Shown: in pieces, positions 35,272 to 43,572 of the stretch | Layout: every line of letters begins with the position of its first letter | How positions within the stretch are numbered: position 1 is the first letter of the stretch | Origin: Pedobacter frigoris | GTDB lineage: Bacteria; Bacteroidota; Bacteroidia; Sphingobacteriales; Sphingobacteriaceae | Assembly (NCBI RefSeq): GCF_005116445.1 | Contig: NZ_SWBQ01000004.1 | Coordinates: forward strand, 434,001 to 498,000 | Direction of reading: 5' to 3' | DNA: 64,000 bases | The notes under the pieces: model-generated | What the model was told of the DNA's origin: nothing | What the model saw: only the letters and a program-made list of their open reading frames with translations | The model's database searches: none | Made by a program: the position numbers and the translations under genes

Positions 35272-35840
35272 TGAATTCCCGTGGTATAATATATTGCAGT
35301 GTTATACTTTGCCTGATCCAGCTTTGCCTGAGCTCCTGTGCTGAAGATGATCTGAAAAAGGCCGCGCGTTTGTCTAAAAAGGTTGCCCTGAATGTCGACC
35401 GCACGATAAAGGTGGACATCATTTACAGTGATTCTGCAAAGGTAAAGGCACAGGGATTTGCTCCGGTGCTGGATAAAGTAACACCTGCAAATGGCGCTGT
35501 TTACCAGGAAATGCCAAAAGGCGTAAAGATCAATTTTATTGATGAGCAGATGAAAATCAAAGGCTCCATTACTTCTGATTATGCCATTATGAGGGATACA
35601 GAGAAGACTGCAACTTTTAGGCGTAATGTGATTGTCGTAAATGAAAAACTGACTTTCAATACAGAGGAACTGGTTTGGGACCAGAATAAAAAGATGTTTT
35701 TTTCTCCCAGTGGCGTCATTACAAAGGCTGATGGAACTGTTCTGAATGCAGTTGATTTTAGTGCTACGGAGGACTTCAATCTGATCAACTGGTCTAATGG
35801 AAATGGCGAGACCTATATTCCGGATGGTTTCGGGAAGTAG
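35271..35840 (+). CDS. lptC: LPS export protein LptC
   Basis: A 189-residue lipoprotein-like protein with lipobox LSSC (about residue 22). The LptC fold is seen in VDIIYSDSAKVKAQGFAPVL, GVKINFIDEQMKIKGSITSD, TATFRRNVIVVNEKLTFNTEELVW and GVITKADGTVLNAVDFSA, the repeating beta-jelly-roll strands. LptC links the LptBFG extractor to the LptA bridge. E. coli LptC keeps a membrane helix, whereas this copy seems anchored by lipid. Its start overlaps the preceding stop. Confidence 0.85.
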   Translation: MNSRGIIYCSVILCLIQLCLSSCAEDDLKKAARLSKKVALNVDRTIKVDIIYSDSAKVKAQGFAPVLDKVTPANGAVYQEMPKGVKINFIDEQMKIKGSITSDYAIMRDTEKTATFRRNVIVVNEKLTFNTEELVWDQNKKMFFSPSGVITKADGTVLNAVDFSATEDFNLINWSNGNGETYIPDGFGK

Positions 35841-35963
35841 GATGTCTGAATGCTGTTATTTCCTTAATTTTTAAATACTTATTCAAATACAATTTAATAT
35901 TTTCTTTTTTTAGCAAAAGTTGTATCTTGCGCCCTCTTAAAAAAAATTATAAATAAGAATATT

Positions 35964-38060
35964 ATGGGATTAATGACATTTTTGCGGAATCGTGCGGGCT
36001 ATATCCTGATTGGAGCCATCGGTTTTGCAATTGTTGCATTTTTAGTTGGTGACGCAATTCAGGCAGGTAAGCCTTTTTGGGCGGAATCTCAAAAAGTTGT
36101 AGGTTCAATTGATGGACAAGATATCAACATAGACGAGTTTAGCGGCAAAGTTGAGCAGAGTCTAGCTCAATACAAACAACAGTACGGTGGTGCTGGCAAT
36201 TCGCAGATGCAGGCTATGGCTGTTGATAATGTGTGGCAAGGTGAGATTGCTAATGTTTTACTTGGAAAAGAATATAACCGTTTAGGTTTAACTGTTTCTT
36301 CTGACGAACTGAATGATTTGATCCAGGGAAATAATCCAAGTCCGCTTATCGTGCAGTACTTTGGTAACCCTCAGACTGGACAAGTTGATCGTGCACAAGT
36401 AATCAGAACTTTTAAAGATGGGTATAAAGATCCAAGAGTAGCACCTCAACTGAAATCTCTTGAAGTAGAAATTGAAAAACAGGCATTACAGCAAAAATAT
36501 GCTAAACTGGTTAACAATTCAGTTTACGTAACTACGCTTGAGGCTAACGATGAATACATCAATCGTAATAAACTGGCTAATTTCAAATATGTAACACTTC
36601 CATACTCATCAGTTAAGGATGCAAGTGTTAAACTGACAGAATCAGATTATTCGGATTACTACAATGCAAATAAAAAACGTTTCGAGAATCCTACGGAGAC
36701 CCGTACGTTTGAATATGTTTCTTTTAGTGTAAATCCTACCGCAGCAGATTCTACAGCTGTTAAAACTCAGGTTGATAAACTTGCGGCAGATTTCAGAACT
36801 TCAGCAAATGATTCTTTATTTGCAGCGAATAACTCTGATGTTAAAGTGCCATATACTTACATCACGAAAGGCAAACTGGATCCTGCTGTTGACTCAGTAG
36901 TATTCAATTTACCTGCAGGTAGTTTTTATGGTCCTAAGTTTTCAGGTAACTCTTATAAAATCGTAAAGGTGATCAACACACGTTTTTCTCCTGATTCAGT
37001 TAAGGCAAGTCATATCTTAATCGATCCAAGTAAGTTGGGCGGTGTTGATAAAGCTAAAAAACTAGCTGACTCATTGAAAGGATTGATTCAAAAAGGTGCG
37101 AGTTTCGCAACGCTTGCTCAGCAATATAGTGTTGACGGATCTAAAGATAAAGGTGGCGAACTGGGAACTTTCACAAGAGGGCAAATGGTTGCTGAATTTG
37201 AGAACGCAGCATTTGACGGAAGTGTTGGGGACCTGAAAGTGGTTCAATCTCAATTTGGGGTTCACCTGATCAAGATAGAAAAACAAATAGGTTCTTCTAA
37301 AGTAGCCAAGCTCGCTTATATCGAGAAAAGCTTAAGCTCAAGTAATAAAACTAAAGATGCTGCTTATAAAAAAGCGAGCGCTTTCCTTAATGAAGCGAAA
37401 TCAGGTAACTTCGCTGAACTGGCTCAGAAAAAAGGATATACGGTAGGTGTTGCTGATAAGATCACTCCAACTCAGGGCTTTGCGCCAGGCTTGGATAATC
37501 CACGTCAGTTAATCCGTGATGCTTATTCAGCAGATAAAGGTGATATCCTGGATGAGGTTTATTCAATGGACAATGGTTTCGTTGTTGCTCGTGTGACTGA
37601 CGTCAAACCTGAAGGTACATTACCTCTTGAAGCAGTGAAGAAAGACATCGAACCAATGGTTAGAACTGCTGTTAAAGCAAAAATGCTTAAAGAGAAACTG
37701 GACAACGCATTAAAAGGTGCTGTGTCGATTGATCAGGTGGCTCAGAAAGTAGGTCAGGTGGCAGCTCCGGTTACCAACATGGTATTTGCCAATCCTATTA
37801 TTCCTGGTTTAGCTCAGGAAAATAAGCTGGTAGGTGCTGTTTTCGGTTCACAGCCAGGTAAGCTTTCTAAAGCGGTAGACGGAGAAAGCGGCGTATTCGC
37901 TTTTGTAATAGATGGATTTACCAATCCAGCTCCATTGGCAAACACTTACAAGCAAAAAGAAGCAATGATGCAAGTGTCGGGTCAACGATCTTTAGGATCG
38001 GCTTTCCAGGCGTTAAAAGATAAAAGCAAGATAAAAGACAATAGGGTGAAATTCTATTAA
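35964..38060 (+). CDS. Peptidyl-prolyl isomerase, PpiD/SurA-like
   Basis: A 698-residue protein. One N-terminal membrane segment (GYILIGAIGFAIVAFLVGDA) anchors it, followed by a SurA_N-like helical chaperone region (about 45-220). A parvulin domain spans about 345-440: VKASHILIDPS, SFATLAQQYSVDGSKDKGGE and FGVHLIKI. A second, more degenerate parvulin-like stretch follows. This is the PpiD layout: an inner-membrane-anchored chaperone for exported proteins. TATCTTGC at 35923-35930 is a near-consensus -7 element. A hairpin terminator follows. Confidence 0.9.
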   Translation: MGLMTFLRNRAGYILIGAIGFAIVAFLVGDAIQAGKPFWAESQKVVGSIDGQDINIDEFSGKVEQSLAQYKQQYGGAGNSQMQAMAVDNVWQGEIANVLLGKEYNRLGLTVSSDELNDLIQGNNPSPLIVQYFGNPQTGQVDRAQVIRTFKDGYKDPRVAPQLKSLEVEIEKQALQQKYAKLVNNSVYVTTLEANDEYINRNKLANFKYVTLPYSSVKDASVKLTESDYSDYYNANKKRFENPTETRTFEYVSFSVNPTAADSTAVKTQVDKLAADFRTSANDSLFAANNSDVKVPYTYITKGKLDPAVDSVVFNLPAGSFYGPKFSGNSYKIVKVINTRFSPDSVKASHILIDPSKLGGVDKAKKLADSLKGLIQKGASFATLAQQYSVDGSKDKGGELGTFTRGQMVAEFENAAFDGSVGDLKVVQSQFGVHLIKIEKQIGSSKVAKLAYIEKSLSSSNKTKDAAYKKASAFLNEAKSGNFAELAQKKGYTVGVADKITPTQGFAPGLDNPRQLIRDAYSADKGDILDEVYSMDNGFVVARVTDVKPEGTLPLEAVKKDIEPMVRTAVKAKMLKEKLDNALKGAVSIDQVAQKVGQVAAPVTNMVFANPIIPGLAQENKLVGAVFGSQPGKLSKAVDGESGVFAFVIDGFTNPAPLANTYKQKEAMMQVSGQRSLGSAFQALKDKSKIKDNRVKFY

Positions 38061-38081
38061 TCTTATTTTACGTAATTTTGT

Positions 38082-38113
38082 AACCGGAGGTAATTGTTGC
38101 TTCCGGTTTTTTT
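38082..38113 (+). terminator. Rho-independent terminator after the ppiD-like gene
   Basis: AACCGGA at 38082-38088 pairs with TCCGGTT at 38102-38108, followed by a T run. The loop is 13 nt. Confidence 0.65.
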
Positions 38114-38147
38114 ATTTTTAGGAACCCATTGTTTTCAGTATAACATC

Positions 38148-38663
38148 ATGGACATTCAGGAGAATTTTGTTAATAAAGTAGCGGCTAGCGGTTTGATCAC
38201 TCTTAATCTGGAGGAATATCTTCATCAGGGAGAAAGGTTGGTCTATGACATCAAGGATAATCTTTTTCATGGGTTAATGCTCAGAGAAAAGGATTTCAGG
38301 GAGTTCATCAAGACTCATGACTGGTCGGCCTACGCTGACAAAAATGTAGCCATTACCTGTACTGCAGATGCAATTGTGCCGACATGGGCCTATATGTTGC
38401 TGGCCAACAAAATGAAACCATTTGCCAATGAAATCGTATTTGGTAGTCTGGAAACATTGGAGACCGTGCTATTCACAAAAGCACTGGCCAAAATAGACCT
38501 TAGGGCATTTGAAAACGAGCGGGTAGTGGTAAAAGGCTGTGCTGATATTGAACTTCCTGTGTCTGCCTATGTTGAAATTACGAGTTTACTTACACCTGTT
38601 GTTAAAAGCATTATGTATGGAGAGCCCTGCTCTACGGTTCCCATTTATAAGCGCAAGGATTAA
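38148..38663 (+). CDS. DUF2480 family protein
   Basis: 171 residues from the ATG at 38148 (MDIQENFVNKVAASGLITLN); an upstream extension would run through the terminator. The family is marked by LEEYLHQGERLVYDIKDNLF, WSAYADKNVAITCTADAIVP and VVVKGCADIELPVSAYVEIT. It is a short cytoplasmic protein widespread in Bacteroidota with no assigned function. Cysteines at CTAD, GCAD and EPCST are a visible feature. The DUF3108 and DUF3109 genes follow on the same strand. Confidence 0.75.
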   Translation: MDIQENFVNKVAASGLITLNLEEYLHQGERLVYDIKDNLFHGLMLREKDFREFIKTHDWSAYADKNVAITCTADAIVPTWAYMLLANKMKPFANEIVFGSLETLETVLFTKALAKIDLRAFENERVVVKGCADIELPVSAYVEITSLLTPVVKSIMYGEPCSTVPIYKRKD

Positions 38664-38693
38664 TTTTGGATTGTTTTTTGTTTTAGCTTAGGT

Positions 38694-39473
38694 ATGAGAA
38701 AGTTGTTTTTGTTTTTTGTTGCTGCATTCCTAAGTTATAAAGGTGTTGCCCAGGAGTTACCTTTTGTGAAGGATCCTGTATTTCAGGCTGGAGAAGTGCT
38801 AACTTATAAATTGAAATACGGCTTTATTACAGCTGCCGAAGGCACGCTGAAAGTGCTGGAATCTGATCTTAAATTTGACGGGAGCCCAACTTACCGATTG
38901 AGCGTCGACGGACAGACTTCAGGTACCTTTGACGTATTTTACAAAATAAGGGATCACTACGACTCTTATATAGATAAGAAGGATTTAAAGCCGTATTTCT
39001 ATCAGGAAAACATTAGAGAGGGAAGCTACAGAAGACAAGATAAGGCAAGGTTCAGTCAGGATGAGCAGAGGGTAGTTGCCACAAAAGGGACTTATAAAAC
39101 CCCGACAAAGCAAACATTTGACCTGGTGTCTTCTTATTATTTTGCCAGAAGCCTGGACATCTCAAAAATGAAGGCCGGTGATTTTGTAAAGCTGAATTAC
39201 TTTCTTGGAGATGAGATCAGTCAGCTGGAAATTCAGTTTGTAGGCCGGGAAACAGTTAAAACTAAATTGGGTACAATAAAGTGTTTGAAATTTAGCCCCT
39301 CTATAAAGCCAGGCAGGATATTCCGTAAGGACAGTAAATTGTACCTGTGGGTTACTGATGATGGCAACAGAGTGCCTGTAAAGGCCCAGGTAGAAATATT
39401 GGTGGGTTCTGTGATAATGGAAATTAAATCAGCCAGCGGACTTAAATATCCTTTGGCTATAGTAAATAAGTAA
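38694..39473 (+). CDS. Exported DUF3108 family protein
   Basis: A 259-residue exported protein with signal peptide MRKLFLFFVAAFLSYKGVAQ. The DUF3108 body includes FQAGEVLTYKLKYGFITAAEGTLKV, FDVFYKIRDHYDSYIDKKDL and SRDGNRVPVKAQ-like text near the end (VTDDGNRVPVKAQVEILVGS). The family is beta-rich and thought to be periplasmic or outer-membrane associated; function is unknown. The stop overlaps the start of the DUF3109 gene as TAATG, implying coupling. Confidence 0.8.
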   Translation: MRKLFLFFVAAFLSYKGVAQELPFVKDPVFQAGEVLTYKLKYGFITAAEGTLKVLESDLKFDGSPTYRLSVDGQTSGTFDVFYKIRDHYDSYIDKKDLKPYFYQENIREGSYRRQDKARFSQDEQRVVATKGTYKTPTKQTFDLVSSYYFARSLDISKMKAGDFVKLNYFLGDEISQLEIQFVGRETVKTKLGTIKCLKFSPSIKPGRIFRKDSKLYLWVTDDGNRVPVKAQVEILVGSVIMEIKSASGLKYPLAIVNK

Positions 39474-40042
39474 TGATAGAAGTACAAAATACTTTGGTAC
39501 ATGAAGACCTGATCAGGGAAAATTTCGTGTGCAATCTGAATAAATGCAAGGGGATATGTTGTGTGGAAGGTGATGCGGGAGCCCCTCTTGATGTTGCGGA
39601 AACGGCAATCCTGGCGGAAATATATCCAAAAATACAACATCTGTTAGAGCCTAAAGGCATTGCAGCAATTGAACAGTATGGTACTTCTGTCGTGGATACA
39701 GATGGCGACCTGACTACACCTTGTGTAGATGGGAATAAAGAATGTGCCTATGTTACTTTTGAAAATGGCATCACGAAGTGTGGAATAGAGAAGGGCTATG
39801 AGCAGGGGCTTGTGAATTGGCAAAAGCCAATTTCCTGTCACCTGTATCCTATCCGGGTTACACAGTATCCGGAATTTGAGGTATTGAACTACGACCGCTG
39901 GCATATCTGTAGCGATGCTTGTTCTTTTGGCCGTGAATTGAAAGTTCCGGTATACCAATTCCTGAAAGGACCACTGATTAGAAAATATGGTGCAGAATGG
40001 TTTAAAGAACTGGAAGAAAACGTATCTTCAAGTCAGGATTAA
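39473..40042 (+). CDS. DUF3109 family Cys-rich protein
   Basis: A 189-residue protein with eight or more conserved cysteines: CNLNKCKGICCVEGDAG near residue 20, TPCVDGNKECAYVTF, TKCGIEKG, ISCHLYPIRV and ICSDACSFG. The pattern resembles the YkgJ-type zinc- or iron-binding domain, and DUF3109 is the Bacteroidota version. It has no signal peptide and probably binds a metal or Fe-S cluster in the cytoplasm. It is translationally coupled to the DUF3108 gene. Reaction unknown. Confidence 0.8.
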   Translation: MIEVQNTLVHEDLIRENFVCNLNKCKGICCVEGDAGAPLDVAETAILAEIYPKIQHLLEPKGIAAIEQYGTSVVDTDGDLTTPCVDGNKECAYVTFENGITKCGIEKGYEQGLVNWQKPISCHLYPIRVTQYPEFEVLNYDRWHICSDACSFGRELKVPVYQFLKGPLIRKYGAEWFKELEENVSSSQD

Positions 40043-40108
40043 GATTTCTGGGCTTAAAGCACGATAAATCTGTAAATGACATTTTAAATAAATTAACCCA
40101 TATAACTC

Positions 40109-40969
40109 TTGAAAGGAATAATTTTAGCAGGTGGAAGTGGCACAAGGTTGCATCCTTTGACCTTAGTGATGAGCAAGCAAATGATGCCGGTTTATGATAA
40201 GCCGATGATCTATTATCCCTTGTCGACCCTGATGCTTGCCGGGATCCGGGAGATATTGATTATTTCTACCCCCCACGATTTGCCAAACTTTGAAAAGTTG
40301 TTGGGTGATGGGAGCAGACTTGGCTGTGAGTTTTCTTATGCGGTACAGGAACAGCCCAATGGACTTGCTCAGGCATTTGTCATAGGGGCCGATTTTATTG
40401 GTGATGATAAAGTTGCCCTTGTTCTTGGCGATAATATCTTTTATGGTGATGGAATGTCCAGGTTACTGCAATCGAGTGCTGATCCTGATGGAGGAGTTGT
40501 TTTTGCATATCGTGTTTCCGATCCTGAAAGATATGGAGTTGTGGAGTTTAATGAGGAGAATCAGGCAGTATCTATTGAAGAGAAGCCTCTTCATCCAAAG
40601 TCTGACTATGCGGTTCCCGGCCTTTATTTCTATGACAATTCAGTCGTAGAGATCGCCAAAAACATCAAACCCTCCGCACGGGGTGAATATGAAATTACAG
40701 ATGTAAATAAAGTATACCTGGAACAAGGTAAATTGAAGGTAGGTGTGCTGAGCAGGGGTACAGCCTGGTTAGATACAGGCACTTTTGCTTCATTGATGCA
40801 GGCCGGCCAGTTTGTTTACGTAATCGAAGAACGCCAGGGACTAAAGATCGGATGTATTGAAGAGGTAGCCTACAGAATGGGCTTTATCAATAAAGAACAA
40901 CTCAAAGCTGCAGCCGAACCATTGGTAAAGAGCGGCTATGGTGCTTATCTGCTAAAAATGCTCAAGTAA
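40109..40969 (+). CDS. rfbA: Glucose-1-phosphate thymidylyltransferase RfbA (TTG start)
   Basis: A 286-residue nucleotidyltransferase that makes dTDP-glucose for rhamnose and other deoxysugar synthesis. The N-terminal [17 protein letters not shown] is the nucleotide-binding loop, and [26 protein letters not shown] and [20 protein letters not shown] are diagnostic. The frame starts with TTG at 40109: an in-frame TAA lies two codons upstream, and the next ATG would remove the loop, so TTG must be used. No rfbB, rfbC or rfbD is adjacent. Confidence 0.93.
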   Translation: MKGIILAGGSGTRLHPLTLVMSKQMMPVYDKPMIYYPLSTLMLAGIREILIISTPHDLPNFEKLLGDGSRLGCEFSYAVQEQPNGLAQAFVIGADFIGDDKVALVLGDNIFYGDGMSRLLQSSADPDGGVVFAYRVSDPERYGVVEFNEENQAVSIEEKPLHPKSDYAVPGLYFYDNSVVEIAKNIKPSARGEYEITDVNKVYLEQGKLKVGVLSRGTAWLDTGTFASLMQAGQFVYVIEERQGLKIGCIEEVAYRMGFINKEQLKAAAEPLVKSGYGAYLLKMLK

Positions 40970-41012
40970 GTTAGCTGAAAATACTCAACCTACCTACATC
41001 TACCTCTCATTC

Positions 41013-41123
41013 CCTTTAAAGTCAGTGTCTCAGAACAGGCATTGTCAGGTTTGCCCGCCTGTCGCCGGGATTAGCTGGCGCAGCCTGAGAAGAGAGCACT
41101 GACTTATCTGCCAAAATTGTTTA
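41013..41123 (-). repeat. Palindromic intergenic element (REP-like, locus B)
   Basis: On the minus strand the core reads GCGCCAGCTAA, a variable 21-bp centre, then CCTGACAATGCCTGTTC. GTCAGTG at 41021-41027 and CACTGAC at 41097-41103 are outer inverted arms, with CTCAG/CTGAG and CAGGC/GCCTG inside. About 110 bp here is closely similar to 45929-46040, including the trailing TTATCTGCCAAAAT. It lies between rfbA and the beta-helix gene. Confidence 0.75.
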
Positions 41124-41192
41124 TTGTTTTGACAATTGAAGTAAATTTTGCTTAGTCTAATTTGCTTTCTTTGAATATACCAAATTCAAACC

Positions 41193-43550
41193 ATGAAAAC
41201 ATTGTTCTCCTTTATTCTTGCGGTGTTGCTGTTGCAAACCAGTGATGGCATTGCTCACGATATTTATGTTTCTGTTAAGGGAAATGATCAATCAAAAGGC
41301 ACCAGGGCCCAGCCATATGCCAGTATAAAAAGAGCACAGCTGGAGGCCCGTAAAGTGAAGGGGAAAGTTGCCGTTTACCTGCTGCAAGGAACCTATTACT
41401 TGTCCGAAAGTATCACTTTTACACCAGCTGATTCCAGGAAGACAGGGGAGGAAATGGTAATTAAAGCTTGTCCCGGAAATAAGGTAATCATTAGCGGGGC
41501 AGTTCCTTTAAAATTAAATTGGGAGTCTTATGAGGGTGGTATAATGACGGCCAGGATCACCAATGATATTGATTTTGATCAGCTTTATGTGGACCATAAA
41601 CAGCAGAGAATGGCAAGGTATCCCAATTACAACCCTTCCATCAGATTTTATGGCGGTTTTGCTGCTGATGCACTCAGTCCAGATCGGATTTCCAAATGGA
41701 AAAATCCGGCAGGAGGATTTATTCACGCCTTACACAAGGCAGAATGGGGTGGATATCATTATGAAATAAAGGGCAAAGAAGATGAGGGCAAGTTGAAGCT
41801 CGAAGGAGGCTTTCAGAATAACCGGCAGATGGGCATGCACGATAAATATAGATTCGTAGAAAATATTTTTGAAGAACTGGATACCGCAGGTGAATGGTTT
41901 TTTGATAAAGCTGAAAAGAAAATCTATTACTACCCAACGCAAACCAACGCAGCTCTGGAAAAGGCCAGCATAGAAGTGCCACAGCTGAAGCATCTTTTTG
42001 AATTTAAAGGATCTGTCGCCAGACCTGTGAAAAACATCAGCATTGAAGGGCTTGAGCTGGCCCATACGGTCAGGACTTTTATGGAAACCAAAGAACCCTT
42101 ATTAAGAAGTGACTGGACGATTTACCGGGGAGGTGCTGTTTTCATGGAAGGCACTGAGCGCTGCCAGGTCAGATCTTGTTATTTCAATACTGTAGGAGGC
42201 AATGCCATATTTTTAAGTAACTATAATAAGAATAGCACCATTTCAGGTTGCCATATTGCTTATGCCGGCGCAAGTGGAGTTTGTTTCGTTGGAGATCCAA
42301 ATGCAGTACGTTCAGGGAGTTTTGAGTATAATAGGTTTGTGCCTCTGGAGCAAATAGATACTGCAAGGGGGCCGAAGACTAACAATTACCCTCAGAATTG
42401 CAAGGTTGAGAATACGCTGATGTATGGATTAGGACAGGTAGAAAAGCAGGTTGCAGGTGTACAAATCTCTATGTCTATGGACATTACCGTCAGCCATAAT
42501 ACTATTTATGACGTACCAAGGGCAGGTATCAATATCAGTGAAGGTACATGGGGAGGCCACGTCATCGCATACAATGATGTTTTTAATGCCGTTCTGGAAA
42601 CCGGCGACCATGGTGCTTTTAACTCTTGGGGAAGAGACCGTTACTGGCATCCTGAGGTATCAGTAATGAATGAAATCGCAAAGAACCACCCGTCACTCAT
42701 CACTGCAGATGTTGTCAAAATCATCACCATTCACGACAACCGTTTTCATTGTAATCATGGCTGGGATATAGATCTGGATGACGGATCCAGCAATTACCAT
42801 ATTTACAATAATGTTTGTTTAAACGGAGGACTAAAACTCCGTGAGGGATTTTACAGAACCGTTGAAAATAACATCATCCTTAACAATTCCTTCCATCCGC
42901 ATGTCTGGTTTGCGAATAGCGGTGATGTTTTTAAACACAACATCGTCATGCGCAATTACTATCCGATTGGTATCAATCATTGGGGAAAGGAAATTGATCA
43001 CAACTTATTCCCGGATAGTGCAGCTTTAAAGAAAGCCCGGCTTGCAGGCACAGATCAGCATTCTGTTTATGGTGATGCCATGTTTATAAATCCAGAGGTT
43101 GGAGATTACCGCGTAAAACCAGGTTCTAAAGCATTGGCTATGGGCTTCAGGAATTTCCCTACAGATCAATTTGGGGTAAGTCCGCAGCTCGCTAAAATTG
43201 CGAAGAAAGCCCCGCTGCCGGTATTGGCAAAGCCGATTCAAGTCAGTAGGGATCCGATCGTGCAATGGCTTGGTGTCCGTATCAAGAACCTCGAAACACT
43301 TGGAGAACGCTCAGCCACAGGAATGTCTTCTGAAAAAGGCGTGCTGGTGTTGGGTATAGATGCAAGTAGCCCATGGGCTGGTATATTAAAGCCCAATGAT
43401 GTGATACTGGGTTTCAGACAAAGGGAGATCAATAAAATGGCTGATCTGCTTAATGAACAGGAACGGGTGAAGTCCAATCAAAGCATTGAACTCACTATAT
43501 TTAGAAATCAGAATACTCAAAAAGTAAAACTGGATAAACCCATAAAATAA
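41193..43550 (+). CDS. Secreted right-handed beta-helix glycosidase-like protein with C-terminal PDZ domain
   Basis: A 785-residue exported protein (signal peptide about 1-22). The opening IYVSVKGNDQSKGTRAQPYA and TYYLSESITFTPADS is the start of a parallel beta-helix as in GH141 and some polysaccharide lyases. Rungs with N-x-I/F repeats continue to about 640 (YGDAMFINPEVGDYRVKPGS). The last 90 residues form a PDZ-like domain (VLVLGIDASSPWAGILKPND, VILGFRQREIN). GH141 includes alpha-L-fucosidases, which would suit the fucose genes downstream, but the family assignment is by resemblance only. It starts the fucose locus, 22 bp before the GH29 gene. Confidence 0.7.
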   Translation: MKTLFSFILAVLLLQTSDGIAHDIYVSVKGNDQSKGTRAQPYASIKRAQLEARKVKGKVAVYLLQGTYYLSESITFTPADSRKTGEEMVIKACPGNKVIISGAVPLKLNWESYEGGIMTARITNDIDFDQLYVDHKQQRMARYPNYNPSIRFYGGFAADALSPDRISKWKNPAGGFIHALHKAEWGGYHYEIKGKEDEGKLKLEGGFQNNRQMGMHDKYRFVENIFEELDTAGEWFFDKAEKKIYYYPTQTNAALEKASIEVPQLKHLFEFKGSVARPVKNISIEGLELAHTVRTFMETKEPLLRSDWTIYRGGAVFMEGTERCQVRSCYFNTVGGNAIFLSNYNKNSTISGCHIAYAGASGVCFVGDPNAVRSGSFEYNRFVPLEQIDTARGPKTNNYPQNCKVENTLMYGLGQVEKQVAGVQISMSMDITVSHNTIYDVPRAGINISEGTWGGHVIAYNDVFNAVLETGDHGAFNSWGRDRYWHPEVSVMNEIAKNHPSLITADVVKIITIHDNRFHCNHGWDIDLDDGSSNYHIYNNVCLNGGLKLREGFYRTVENNIILNNSFHPHVWFANSGDVFKHNIVMRNYYPIGINHWGKEIDHNLFPDSAALKKARLAGTDQHSVYGDAMFINPEVGDYRVKPGSKALAMGFRNFPTDQFGVSPQLAKIAKKAPLPVLAKPIQVSRDPIVQWLGVRIKNLETLGERSATGMSSEKGVLVLGIDASSPWAGILKPNDVILGFRQREINKMADLLNEQERVKSNQSIELTIFRNQNTQKVKLDKPIK

Positions 43551-43572
43551 CCGGAACTAAAGGTTTTAAACC

